Below are positions 27,936 through 35,792 of a DNA stretch of 64,000 nt, one piece after another (positions within the stretch are counted from its first letter, which is position 1; the number at the start of each line of letters is the position of its first letter). Origin of the DNA: Thermococcus sp. (GTDB lineage Archaea; Methanobacteriota_B; Thermococci; Thermococcales; Thermococcaceae). The notes beneath the pieces are model-generated. The model saw only the letters and a program-made list of their open reading frames with translations, did not search any database and was not told the origin of the DNA. The stretch spans positions 1 to 64,000 of the forward strand of contig NZ_WANV01000033.1 in the NCBI RefSeq assembly GCF_015521605.1. The letters are read 5' to 3'. The translations under genes were made by a program, and so were the position numbers.

Positions 27936-29021
27936 ATGGTTCGGGAGACGCCTTACTTTTCCTACGCCGTGGGAGAGCTTCCCCGGGGCTGCCAGCTCTG
28001 CGTTAGGGGTGAGAAGCTTGTCCTCTTCACAACCGGGGCATGCCCGAGGGACTGCTTCTACTGCCCGCTGAGCGAGACGCGGAGGGGGGACGTTGTCTAC
28101 GCCAACGAGAGACCGGTGAGAAGCCTTGATGACGTCAGTGAGGAAGCCCTCCTGATGGAGGCGAAGGGTGCCGGCGTTACCGGCGGCGACCCGCTGGCGA
28201 GGCTCGACAGGACGGTTGAGTATATCCGCTCCCTGAAGGAGGCCTTTGGCGAGGACTTTCACGTCCACCTCTACACCACCGGCGCCCTGGCGACCAAAAA
28301 GAACCTCGAAAAGCTCTACGATGCCGGTCTGGATGAGATACGCTTCCACCCCGACCTGTTCAACCCGAACTCGAAGCTCTTCAAAGTCGAAATCGAGAAC
28401 ATAAAGAACGCCTTCGACTTCGACTGGGACGTGGGCGGCGAGATCCCCTCGGTTCCAGGGCAGTTCGAGAGGATGAGGTGGTACGCGGAGTTCCTCGACA
28501 ACCTCGGGGCGAAGTTCCTCAACGTGAACGAGCTTGAGTTCAGCGAGACAAACCTGAGGGCCATTCTCGACAGGGGGTACAGGCCGATAAGCGACGAGAG
28601 CGCCGCAATAAAGGGCTCCCTTGAGCTGGGGCTGAAACTCCTTGAATGGGGCGAGGAGAACACATCGCTGAGCTACCACCTGTGCACTGCCAGGCTGAAG
28701 GATGCGGTCCAGCTCAAGAACAGGCTGAGGAGGATGGCCAAAAACGTGGCCAAGCCATACATGGAGATCACCGAGGACGGGACTCTCCGCTTTGGAATAG
28801 CTGAGTACGAGGATTTAGACGAGCTCTACACCCTCCTCGTGGAGGAGGCCGAGGTTCCCGAGGAGTGGCTGTACGTCAACAGGGCGAAGGGCAGGATAGA
28901 GATGCCGGAGGAAGTCGCGGTCGAGCTGGCGGAGGCGATAGAGGGCGACGTTAGGTTCTTCATCGTCGAGGAGTACCCGACCTTTGACAGGCTTGAGGTC
29001 GAGAGGATTCCACTACCTTGA
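27936..29021 (+). CDS. Radical SAM protein (COG2108-like)
   Basis: A 361-residue radical SAM enzyme. The cluster motif is CPRDCFYC (CX3CX2C, residues ~35-42), preceded by a further cysteine pair in RGCQLC that may bind another metal or cluster. The barrel follows ([20 protein letters not shown] with the GGE-like GGD). It resembles the archaeal family related to pyruvate-formate-lyase activase, whose substrate is unknown as far as I know. The start ATG follows GAGGTGAG. It is monocistronic, convergent with the ATPase gene, and its 3' end lies 40 bases from one copy of the 25-bp repeat. Confidence 0.85.
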   Translation: MVRETPYFSYAVGELPRGCQLCVRGEKLVLFTTGACPRDCFYCPLSETRRGDVVYANERPVRSLDDVSEEALLMEAKGAGVTGGDPLARLDRTVEYIRSLKEAFGEDFHVHLYTTGALATKKNLEKLYDAGLDEIRFHPDLFNPNSKLFKVEIENIKNAFDFDWDVGGEIPSVPGQFERMRWYAEFLDNLGAKFLNVNELEFSETNLRAILDRGYRPISDESAAIKGSLELGLKLLEWGEENTSLSYHLCTARLKDAVQLKNRLRRMAKNVAKPYMEITEDGTLRFGIAEYEDLDELYTLLVEEAEVPEEWLYVNRAKGRIEMPEEVAVELAEAIEGDVRFFIVEEYPTFDRLEVERIPLP

Positions 29022-29060
29022 ATTCTACCCCATTTTCCATAGGTTACCGGTTCTGGGGGC

Positions 29061-29085
29061 GTAAGTAACTTACGGGGGCATAAGT
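29061..29085. repeat. 25-bp direct repeat, 3' copy of the ATPase cassette
   Basis: Identical over 25 bases and in the same orientation as 30148-30172. It consists of GTAAGT, one A, ACTTAC, spacer GGGGGC, then ATAAGT. Another GGGGGC precedes it. It touches the last base of the ATPase stop codon and lies between the ends of two convergent genes, where no promoter is expected. Confidence 0.95.
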
Positions 29086-30137
29086 CAATCGAGGAGGACA
29101 ATCTTTGTCAGGGGATCCATCAGCTGGTAGGTTCCATTCTTTTCCATGATCCACCCCATTTTCCTCAGGTTTTTGAGAAGTTCGTAGAGCCTCGGCTCAG
29201 GGGTTCTCACACCCTTGACTTCCAGATAGTCCCTCAGGAGGCTCCACCTGTTGTAGCCCAGCGCAATTCCCCGGAGTATCTCAACGTAGCGGGGAGTTCT
29301 CCTTTCGAGTTCCCTTAGCTCCCCCAGGATTAACCCCCGGGCCGTTTCGAGGGTTCTATCAAGGGCCCTTTCAAAGTTCCCGCTCCTTAAGTATTCAACG
29401 CCGAAGAGCACAAGCCAGCCAGGTATGCCGTCCAGCGTCTCAACGGCGTGCTCTATGGCCTCTTCCGGGACGTCAGTACCCGCCTCCTTAAACCCCGCCT
29501 TCAGGAATTCCCTTGACACCTCTAGCTCGAAGGGTTCGATGTAAACCTCTCCCGCTGCTCTTCCGTAGAGCGGGCTGTTGTAATCACCAATCCCAAGGAA
29601 GTCGTGGAGAAGGCCGACCTCGGAGCCCGTGAGAATAATCCTGAGGTTCGGAAGGCTATCGTATGCATGGGCAAGGAGGGCTAGGAGCTCTTTTCCACCC
29701 CTGGAGCCGTAAAAACGGAGGTACTGGGCCTCATCAAATGCTATAACAAGCCCCCCGGTCTTCTCACCGATTTCGTTGAGTTCCCTAAAAATGTCCCTCA
29801 GCGAGGCATCCCGGGGTTCCACTCTGAGGAACTTCAGGTTAAGGGAGACCTTAAACCTTGAGATTATCCTCTGTAAGAGGCTTCCCTTCGACTGAAGCTC
29901 CCTGATGAGGTCCTCCTTGGTGATGTGGCCGCTCTCGGCGTAGAGTTCCCTGCAGTCAATCAGTATTCCGGGGTTCTCGTTTAGGTACGCCCTGAGAATC
30001 GAGCTTTTGCCAACCCTTCTGATGCCAAGGAGGAGGCTCAGCGGATACGTCTCAACGCTTTTTTCAAGCTCTTTAAATTCCCTCTCCCTGTCAAAGATAT
30101 CCTCTCTCCTTTGCTTGGGTCTTAGGTCGAACAGCAC
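29085..30137 (-). CDS. Archaeal ATPase (PF01637-type AAA/STAND-like)
   Basis: A 350-residue protein of the expanded archaeal ATPase family. It opens with FDREREFKELEKSV, Walker A is LLGIRRVGKSS, Walker B is GLVIAFDEAQYL and the sensor-like motif is RIILTGSEVGLL. A C-terminal winged-helix part follows (VEILRGIALGYNRWSLLRDYL, NLRKMGWIMEKNGTYQLMDPL). The start is GTG 30137 with GGTGG five bases before it. The cellular role of this family is unclear; many copies lie in variable regions. The gene is exactly bounded by two 25-bp repeats; the upstream one covers its start site, which suggests autoregulation. Confidence 0.88.
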   Translation of the reverse strand: MLFDLRPKQRREDIFDREREFKELEKSVETYPLSLLLGIRRVGKSSILRAYLNENPGILIDCRELYAESGHITKEDLIRELQSKGSLLQRIISRFKVSLNLKFLRVEPRDASLRDIFRELNEIGEKTGGLVIAFDEAQYLRFYGSRGGKELLALLAHAYDSLPNLRIILTGSEVGLLHDFLGIGDYNSPLYGRAAGEVYIEPFELEVSREFLKAGFKEAGTDVPEEAIEHAVETLDGIPGWLVLFGVEYLRSGNFERALDRTLETARGLILGELRELERRTPRYVEILRGIALGYNRWSLLRDYLEVKGVRTPEPRLYELLKNLRKMGWIMEKNGTYQLMDPLTKIVLLD

Positions 30138-30172
30138 TTACGCCACCGTAAGTAACTTACGGGGGCATAAGT
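30136..30172. repeat. 25-bp direct repeat, 5' copy, with an extra half-site
   Basis: Half-sites alternate with fixed spacing: ACTTAC (30136-30141), six bases, GTAAGT (30148-30153), one base, ACTTAC (30155-30160), six bases, ATAAGT (30167-30172). The 25 bases from 30148 are identical to the copy at 29061-29085. This copy sits between the TATA box and the GTG start of the ATPase gene, the place for an operator. Confidence 0.95.
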
Positions 30173-30178
30173 TATAAG
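30171..30178 (-). promoter_or_regulatory. TATA box of the archaeal ATPase gene
   Basis: CTTATAAC on the minus strand directly abutting the 25-bp repeat; the expected start site (about 30149) lies inside the repeat. Confidence 0.6.
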
Positions 30179-30219
30179 GGTTTCGAAAAAATTATTTGCC
30201 TTTGGGGATATTAACGGCC

Positions 30220-30996
30220 ATGCGGGTCTTCATCAGGGATTACCTCATCCCTTGGCTGTTGGTTATCATCTTCTGGGTTGCCATCTGGGTTTTTGTTCCT
30301 GGGAAGGAGAAAAACCTCTCGCTTCCGAACGTCCTTTCGGTTTTCGTTCTACTGCCTATATTTCTCCTCATAGCCCTGTATTTCGTTGGAAGAACCCTTG
30401 AGAACTACGGCTACTCGAGAAGGGACGTTAGAAGACTCCCGGAGATGATCGAGAGAACCCACGGCAGGCTCTACCTCTCCAGGGAGATTTTTGATACCAT
30501 CGCAAATGCACTTATTTTCTGGGGACTGTTTTCTTCGGCCGTTTTGCTGACAGGGAACCCCCTGTGGGGAGTTGTCAACGCCGTCGCGATGTTCGCGCTG
30601 ATATTTTCGTTTTTCGTTCTGCTGGTCTCGATGATAATCTGGGTGGTGGTATTTCCGCACTCCCTCTACCGGATTTTCACAGGTAAAGAACCGCACAGGG
30701 GTCTCCTAGATTTTGTCGTCGAGTACAACCTCGTTCTCACTGTACTTCTCATTGCAGTCAGGCTCATCGCGCTTCACGTTGGCGATGTTTCGGCCCCCCA
30801 CTACATCATGGAGCTAATCGCCTTCGGAAGAAACGACCGCGTTGTGAATGCTCTTTTCGAGCTTTCGGCGCTGAACTTCCTCTTTGGGCTGGTCGGCTTT
30901 TACGGGCCAAGGAGAATCGGAAATGCGACGGCCTTAATCCTGGCTCTTATCGTCTCCTGCCAGCTGTGGGTTGCCTGGGGTTTGCTGTTTGGTTGA
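30220..30996 (+). CDS. Polytopic membrane protein, unknown
   Basis: A 258-residue protein with about seven hydrophobic segments (for example IPWLLVIIFWVAIWVFV, VLSVFVLLPIFLLIALYFV, NAVAMFALIFSFFVLLVSMI) and a cytosolic-looking loop RRDVRRLPEMIERTHGRLYL. I recognise no transporter or enzyme signature. ATG 30220 is the most likely start; the frame opens at 30196, but that TTG lacks a ribosome site. It is divergent from the repeat-bounded ATPase gene, and the two share an 82-base intergenic region. Confidence 0.7.
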   Translation: MRVFIRDYLIPWLLVIIFWVAIWVFVPGKEKNLSLPNVLSVFVLLPIFLLIALYFVGRTLENYGYSRRDVRRLPEMIERTHGRLYLSREIFDTIANALIFWGLFSSAVLLTGNPLWGVVNAVAMFALIFSFFVLLVSMIIWVVVFPHSLYRIFTGKEPHRGLLDFVVEYNLVLTVLLIAVRLIALHVGDVSAPHYIMELIAFGRNDRVVNALFELSALNFLFGLVGFYGPRRIGNATALILALIVSCQLWVAWGLLFG

Positions 30997-31033
30997 GGGA
31001 AAGCGTTAATTACGCCAAGCACTATTCACGGAC

Positions 31034-31216
31034 ATGGATGGAGGTAGAAAATATGCTCCAAAGAGAGCTGGCAATCTTCACGTGCTTATGATGGCCTTTG
31101 GAACAATGAGCGAAGAGGAAGTCGAGAGGCTTAAGAAGGAGCTCAAGGAAGTCGAAGACTGGATAAACTCTTGGGCACCCACTCAATTGGAGAATTCAAG
31201 AGAAGACGAAGAATGA
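31034..31216 (+). CDS. Possible small acidic protein (or gene remnant)
   Basis: An open frame of 60 codons whose second half ([20 protein letters not shown]) has the codon pattern and charged helix expected of a real protein, while the first half ([18 protein letters not shown]) does not look native. The strong GGAGGT just inside the frame points to another ATG (31054) in a different frame that stops after 12 codons, as if a frameshift had split an older gene. Starts at 31088 or 31106 are also possible. Unknown function, low certainty. Confidence 0.4.
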   Translation: MDGGRKYAPKRAGNLHVLMMAFGTMSEEEVERLKKELKEVEDWINSWAPTQLENSREDEE

Positions 31217-31238
31217 AATTTTGGAAAAGTGAGAAGGC

Positions 31239-34200
31239 TCAAACCCTCTCAATCCCTATCTTCGCCTGAACTTCGGGCCACTCGACGACGTAGCCTTTTG
31301 CTTCTCCAAAGACTACCTCGGTCGCCCTCGCCTCCTTCATGATGTAGTCGAGGTTCTCCTGGAGGAGCTCGCGGTTCTCGTCGGTGGTCTCTATGGTGAC
31401 GACTATTCTGTCGTTGACGTCGAGGTCGAGCCTCTTGCGCATCTCCTGTATCCTGCGGACGAACTCCCTGGCGAGTCCCTCCGCGAGGAGCTCCCTCGTG
31501 AGTGTCTTGTCCACGAAGACCCTTCCGCCCTCAAAGTCCTCTGCAACGAAGAAGTCCGGCAGCTTCTCCTCTATGCTCAGGTGCTCCCTGGTAAGGTGGA
31601 AGGTCTTGCCCTCGATTTCAACGTCCATCTCTCCAGCCTCGTAGAGCTCCCTTCCGTTCTCGTTTATCCACGCTATGACGAGCTTTGCATCTCCCTTGAA
31701 CTCCGGCCCGACCTTGGCGAAGTTGGGCTTTATGATAAGCTCGCGCTCGACCCTGCCAACGACGACCTCTTTGGCGTTGAGCTGGTCCTTAAGGAGCCTG
31801 TTGAGCCTCTCGACGGCCTTCGCAACGGTTTCGTCCTCCGTCTCTATGATTATCCTCCTGACCGGGTAGCGGAGCTTTATCTTCGCCCTCTGCCTCGCTG
31901 AAGAGCCGGCCTCGACGATCCTCCTGACGTACTCCATCTCCCTCTCAAGCTCCTCGTCCCTCGCCCCTTCCTCGGCCTCCGGCCAGTCGAGCATGTGGAC
32001 GCTCTCCACACCGACGAAGGGCCTGAGCATGTTCTGGTATATCTCCTCCGCTATGTAGGGCGTAAACGGCGCCATGAGCCTGAGTAGCACATCGAAGACC
32101 TTCCAGACGGTGTAGTATGCCGCCAGCTTGTCGGGGTCGTTGCCCTCGACCCACATGCGCTTCCTGATGAGCCTCACGTACCACCTGCTGAGATCCTCAA
32201 CGACAAAGTGGTATATCGCCCTGGTGGCTCTCGTGAGCCTGAAGGTCTCCACGCCCTCAGTGACGTCGCCTATCAGGCCGTTGACCCTGCTGAGTATCCA
32301 GCGGTCTTCTTCTCTGAAGGGAATCTCCTCCGGGTTGAGCTTGGTCGGATCGAAGCTGTCGAGGCTCATGTAGGTGGCACTGAGAACGTAGACGTTCCAG
32401 AGTATGTTGAGCATGCGCTTGACCTGTGCCAGTCCCTTCCAGCTGAAGCGGAGGTTCTCCCACGGGTTGGTGGCCCAGAGCATGTAGAACCTGAAGGGGT
32501 CTCTGCCCTCCTTCTGGACGACCTCCTCCGGGCGGATGATGTTGCCGAGGCTCTTGCTCATCTTGTCGCCCTTTTCATCGAGGACGTAGCCGTGCATGGC
32601 GACCTTTCTATAGGGAACGGTGTCAAAGGCTATAACGCTTGCAGCCTGCTGGGAGTAGAACCACTTGGTTACCTGGTCTTCACCCTCGACGATGAAGTCA
32701 GCCGGCCAGAGCTTCTCGAAAAGCTCCTTGTTCCTCGGGTAGTCCAGCGAAGCCCAGCTCGCTATTCCGCTGTCGAACCACACATCAACGACGTCCTTGA
32801 CGCGGCGCATCTCCTTGCCGTTGACCTTTATTATGAAGGCATCCACGTAGGGCCTGTGCAGGTCCTCCGGGCCGAGCTTCTCCTCTATGGCCTTGAGCTT
32901 CTCCTCGTAGCTCTCCGGGAGCTCTATTCTCTCGCCGTTAACCTCTATCGCGACGCTGAGCTCCACCAGCTCCTTGAACGAGCCGACGACGTATATCTCG
33001 CCGTCCTCGGCCTGCCATATCGGGAGCGGGATTCCCCAGTAGCGCTGCCTGCTTATGACCCAGTCGCCGCTGTTCATGACGCCGTTGTCGTAGCGCACTT
33101 TGACCCAGTCCGGGTACCAGGTGACCTTCTCGTCGTTCTCCTTGATTATCTTGTCCTTGACCTTGCTGACCTTGAGGAACCACTGGTCTGTGGCTCTAAA
33201 TATGAGCGGGGTCTTACAGCGCCAGCAGTGCGGGTACTTGTGCTCTATAGTCCCGGCCTTCACGAGGTAGTCCTTGGCTCTGAGGTGCTCTATTATCTCC
33301 TTGTCGGCGTCCTTGACGTAGGTTCCCTTCCAGTAGCCCTCGGTGTAGCGTCCCTCGTCGTCAACCGGGCTGTAAACCGGCAGACCGTACTGCCTTCCGA
33401 CCTCGTAGTCCTCCTCACCGTGGCCAGGAGCGGTGTGAACCAGGCCTGTACCGTCGCCGAGGGTTACGTGCTCACCGAGGATAACCCTGTGGGCCCACTC
33501 GTACTTCTCGCGGAACTCCTTTTGGGTCGGATACTCGTCCATGAGTACGTGCACGTAGCGGAGTCCCTCAAGCTCCTCGCCCTTGAACTCTTCGACTATC
33601 TCGCCCCTGACGCCGGCTTCGCTCAGAACCCTCTCGACGAGGGCCTTCGCTATTATCCAGTACTCCTCCCCAGAGTCTGTCTCGACCCTGACCTTGGCGT
33701 AGTCGTACTCCGGGTGAACTGTAACCGCTAAGTTGGCCGGGAGCGTCCAGGGGGTAGTCGTCCAGATGAGAAGGTACTCGTTCTCCTTGCCCTCTATCGG
33801 GAACTTGACGTATATGCTCGGGTCCTCCCTTATCTTGTACTCGCCGCGGACCTCGTGTTCTGCTAAAGCCGTCTCACAGCGCGGGCACCAGTGCAAAACC
33901 CTCTTGTCCTTCTCCAAAAGCCCCTTTTCCCAGGCCTTCTTAAGCGTGAACCAGCCTGATTCGATGTACTCGTTCTTTATGGTCATGTAAGGGTTGTCCC
34001 AGTCCATCCAGACGCCGAGCATCTTGAACTGCTCGGTCATTATCTTGAGGTTGTTGAGGGCGAACTCCTTGCACTTCCTTATGAACTCATCAACGCCTAT
34101 CTCGGTCTCTATGTCCTTCTTGACCTTGAGCCCAAGTGCCTGCTCGACCTTCACCTCTATCGGGAGGCCGTGCATGTCGAAGCCCGGCTGCCTGCGCACG

Positions 34201-34436
34201 TCGTAGCCCTGCATGGTTCTGAAGCGTATCACCATGTCCTTGATTATCTTGTTCCACGCCGTTCCGAGGTGTATGGCACCGCTGACGTAGGGCGGCCCGT
34301 CGAGGAAGTAGTACTTCGGGCCATTTGACCTGCTTTCCTTCACCTTCTCATAGGTGTTGTTCTCCTTCCAAAAGCGCTCGACCTTTTCCTCAAGCTTCCC
34401 TGGGTTGTACTCCCTAAACTCCGGTTCCTTTATCAT
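31239..34436 (-). CDS. ileS: Isoleucyl-tRNA synthetase
   Basis: A 1065-residue class Ia synthetase. The HIGH motif appears as GAIHLGTAWN (about residue 55), the KMSKS loop as DKMSKSLGN, and the CP1 editing domain between them contains the Trp-rich WTTTPWTLPAN. The anticodon-binding and C-terminal domains follow; CWRCKTP in the editing region contains a short Cys pair. Full length for an archaeal/eukaryotic-type IleRS. The ATG follows GGAGGG. It has a long leader of about 110 bases with a tiny upstream frame (see findings). Confidence 0.97.
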   Translation of the reverse strand: MIKEPEFREYNPGKLEEKVERFWKENNTYEKVKESRSNGPKYYFLDGPPYVSGAIHLGTAWNKIIKDMVIRFRTMQGYDVRRQPGFDMHGLPIEVKVEQALGLKVKKDIETEIGVDEFIRKCKEFALNNLKIMTEQFKMLGVWMDWDNPYMTIKNEYIESGWFTLKKAWEKGLLEKDKRVLHWCPRCETALAEHEVRGEYKIREDPSIYVKFPIEGKENEYLLIWTTTPWTLPANLAVTVHPEYDYAKVRVETDSGEEYWIIAKALVERVLSEAGVRGEIVEEFKGEELEGLRYVHVLMDEYPTQKEFREKYEWAHRVILGEHVTLGDGTGLVHTAPGHGEEDYEVGRQYGLPVYSPVDDEGRYTEGYWKGTYVKDADKEIIEHLRAKDYLVKAGTIEHKYPHCWRCKTPLIFRATDQWFLKVSKVKDKIIKENDEKVTWYPDWVKVRYDNGVMNSGDWVISRQRYWGIPLPIWQAEDGEIYVVGSFKELVELSVAIEVNGERIELPESYEEKLKAIEEKLGPEDLHRPYVDAFIIKVNGKEMRRVKDVVDVWFDSGIASWASLDYPRNKELFEKLWPADFIVEGEDQVTKWFYSQQAASVIAFDTVPYRKVAMHGYVLDEKGDKMSKSLGNIIRPEEVVQKEGRDPFRFYMLWATNPWENLRFSWKGLAQVKRMLNILWNVYVLSATYMSLDSFDPTKLNPEEIPFREEDRWILSRVNGLIGDVTEGVETFRLTRATRAIYHFVVEDLSRWYVRLIRKRMWVEGNDPDKLAAYYTVWKVFDVLLRLMAPFTPYIAEEIYQNMLRPFVGVESVHMLDWPEAEEGARDEELEREMEYVRRIVEAGSSARQRAKIKLRYPVRRIIIETEDETVAKAVERLNRLLKDQLNAKEVVVGRVERELIIKPNFAKVGPEFKGDAKLVIAWINENGRELYEAGEMDVEIEGKTFHLTREHLSIEEKLPDFFVAEDFEGGRVFVDKTLTRELLAEGLAREFVRRIQEMRKRLDLDVNDRIVVTIETTDENRELLQENLDYIMKEARATEVVFGEAKGYVVEWPEVQAKIGIERV

Positions 34437-34490
34437 GCCAAAACCCTCCAGAAATGATCTTTAGGATGGACTACCCTAGAACAGGGGGAC

Positions 34491-34544
34491 TCAGGCCGCG
34501 AAACGGGCGAAGCGAAGGATAAAACACTCCCCCCTCATGGGCAT
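34491..34544 (-). other. Possible leader ORF before ileS
   Basis: A 17-codon frame (MPMRGECFILRFARFAA, stop TGA) in the ileS leader. Its ATG lies about 26 bases from the centre of the CCTTATAAGG box, as for a leaderless message. It has one Ile codon only, so classical attenuation is not supported. It may be chance. Confidence 0.25.
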
Positions 34545-34565
34545 CGGGGCAAAATTGGGAACTTC

Positions 34566-34575
34566 CCTTATAAGG
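34566..34575 (-). promoter_or_regulatory. Palindromic TATA box (ileS leader promoter)
   Basis: CCTTATAAGG, identical on both strands. On the minus strand transcription would begin near 34545. Confidence 0.55.
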
Positions 34576-34604
34576 TTTTTGGATAGAAATCCCGAGGGAT
34601 ATGG

Positions 34605-34666
34605 GACTGTGCCCTCCCCGACCGACCCCAGGTCACTTCTCCCAGGGGCGTGAGGGGGAGGGCCCG
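34605..34666 (-). ncRNA. H/ACA guide sRNA for pseudouridylation of 23S rRNA
   Basis: A single-hairpin archaeal H/ACA RNA on the minus strand. The lower stem is a perfect 9-bp GCCCTCCCC/GGGGAGGGC (34655-34663 with 34611-34619). The upper stem is CCCC/GGGG with a G-U pair. The apical kink-loop has GA and TGA flanked by GG/CC. The ACA box is at 34608-34610, three bases from the presumed 3' end. The pocket arms CTCAC and CGGTC pair with GUGAG and GACCG, fitting the universally conserved 23S segment GACCG-UC-GUGAG at E. coli U2593 (Pyrococcus Psi2685 as I recall). The pocket-to-ACA distance is 14 nt. A TTTAAA box sits 26 bases before the 5' end. Confidence 0.9.
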
Positions 34667-34688
34667 GTTGAACTTGGGGCGAGGATGA

Positions 34689-34694
34689 TTTAAA
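34689..34694 (-). promoter_or_regulatory. TATA box of the H/ACA sRNA
   Basis: TTTAAA on the minus strand, overlapping the stop codon of the upstream gene; its centre lies about 26 bases from the 5' end expected from the stem. Confidence 0.6.
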
Positions 34695-35055
34695 CCTGAC
34701 GCTCCGCCTCGGGCTCGCCCTTCCTTCTGCTCTCGTTCTTTATGACCTGAATCACGTAGTCTATGAACTTTCTGACCTCTTCAAGCTCCTCCTCAGGGAT
34801 ATCCTTGATTTTCCTGTTCTTGGTCTTGTATGTGAGTAGTTTCAGGAGGGCAAGCCTTCCGAGTGCCGTTCTGGTGCTTATCTCTCCCTCCTTCCAGTCG
34901 TGCCATATGGCGTTGGCTATGCCGTAGAACTCCGGGATGCTGTCGAGCCCGGGATCGCCAACGTCTATGACCTCTTTTCCGAGGTACTTGTAGCGCCTCT
35001 CCTTATCCTCCTTCGAGAACTCCTTGGTTCTCTCCTTGATGTACGCGTGCACCAT
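34690..35055 (-). CDS. Conserved helical protein, unknown
   Basis: A 121-residue, highly charged, mostly helical soluble protein (MVHAYIKERTKEFSKEDKERRYKYLG ... KFIDYVIQVIKNESRRKG). I do not recognise the family. A central GKEVIDVGDPGLDSIPEFYG segment could be a conserved loop. The ATG at 35055 follows GGTGGTGG; a GTG three codons upstream is less likely. TATA-like AATAAATTTTT lies about 35 bases upstream, in the divergent region shared with the DUF116 gene. The H/ACA RNA promoter lies at its 3' end. Confidence 0.75.
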   Translation of the reverse strand: MVHAYIKERTKEFSKEDKERRYKYLGKEVIDVGDPGLDSIPEFYGIANAIWHDWKEGEISTRTALGRLALLKLLTYKTKNRKIKDIPEEELEEVRKFIDYVIQVIKNESRRKGEPEAERQV

Positions 35056-35128
35056 GGCCACCACCCCCGGGAAACAATTCGACCTAAAAATTTATTAACT
35101 TTTTGTTTCTAAATCCCTTCCCAAAGGC

Positions 35129-35136
35129 TTATATTC
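35129..35136 (+). promoter_or_regulatory. TATA box of the DUF116 gene
   Basis: CTTATATT; the start site would be near 35158, with ribosome site GGGAG before the ATG at 35181. Confidence 0.5.
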
Positions 35137-35180
35137 ACGCCGGGATTGAAATACCACAAAGGGCTGTGGCGGGAGACGGC

Positions 35181-35792
35181 ATGGGTATCGAAAACCTCGT
35201 TGCAAAACTGCTTGCTTCCGGTGCTGACCTGAGCACAAGGAGCGCTGTCAGGGCCGTGCTCTCTCTGATGGGTGAAGATGAGGAACTGGCGGATCAAATC
35301 TACGTTGAGCTCAAAAACAGGGCCCATGCTGAGGATTTTGCAAAAGTTCCTCCCGAGAAGAGGGCGGTCTTCATCCCCCAGTGCCTCAGAAACTTCCGCG
35401 AATGTCCTGCGGAGCTTGGGGAGTACGGCTTTGAATGCATGAAGTGCGGGCGGTGCCAGATATGTTCCATTATCGAGGCCGGGGAGGGAATGGGTTACAG
35501 GCAGTTCTACATAGTCCCCGGTGGAAGCCTCGTCAAGAAAATCCTCAAATCCAAAGTCCCGAGGGGGGAGATCAAGGCTGCCGTTGGAATCGCCTGCTGG
35601 CCGGAGCTTGCCGAAGCCGCTGAGAAGCTTTCCCATCTCCGGCTTCCTCTCCAGGCCGTGCCGCTCATCCGGGCGGGTTGCATAAACACCGCGGTCGACC
35701 TCAGGCGCGTTGAGGAGACCTTGGCGATGGGGGTCGTCCCGGTGGAAAAGAGAAGGATTTCAATTGATTCCAGCGCTACTCCCGGTTTCTGA
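35181..35792 (+). CDS. DUF116 cysteine-rich protein
   Basis: A 203-residue protein of the DUF116 family. The conserved cysteines are in IPQCLRNFRECPAE, MKCGRCQICSI and GIACWPEL, suggesting a bound Fe-S cluster or zinc. The C-terminal half (QFYIVPGGSLVKKIL, AVPLIRAGCINTAVDL) looks like a Rossmann-type domain. The function of DUF116 proteins is unknown to me. ATG 35181 follows GGGAG; the frame is open for 26 codons upstream without support. It overlaps the 3' end of the convergent EamA gene by 17 bases. Confidence 0.82.
   Translation: MGIENLVAKLLASGADLSTRSAVRAVLSLMGEDEELADQIYVELKNRAHAEDFAKVPPEKRAVFIPQCLRNFRECPAELGEYGFECMKCGRCQICSIIEAGEGMGYRQFYIVPGGSLVKKILKSKVPRGEIKAAVGIACWPELAEAAEKLSHLRLPLQAVPLIRAGCINTAVDLRRVEETLAMGVVPVEKRRISIDSSATPGF

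Noticed and set aside
27870-28679. Upstream extension of the rnp2 frame
   Set aside because: It runs antisense to the radical SAM gene, while rnp2 homology begins exactly at 27869 with a TATA box at leaderless distance.
32208-33731. A 507-codon open frame on the plus strand
   Set aside because: Antisense of ileS, whose sense strand shows full synthetase motifs; the antisense chain has no recognisable domain.
34437-34560. C/D box RNA in the ileS leader
   Set aside because: ATGAGGG and CTGA occur on the minus strand, but there is no D'/C' pair, the spacing is wrong and there is no closing stem.
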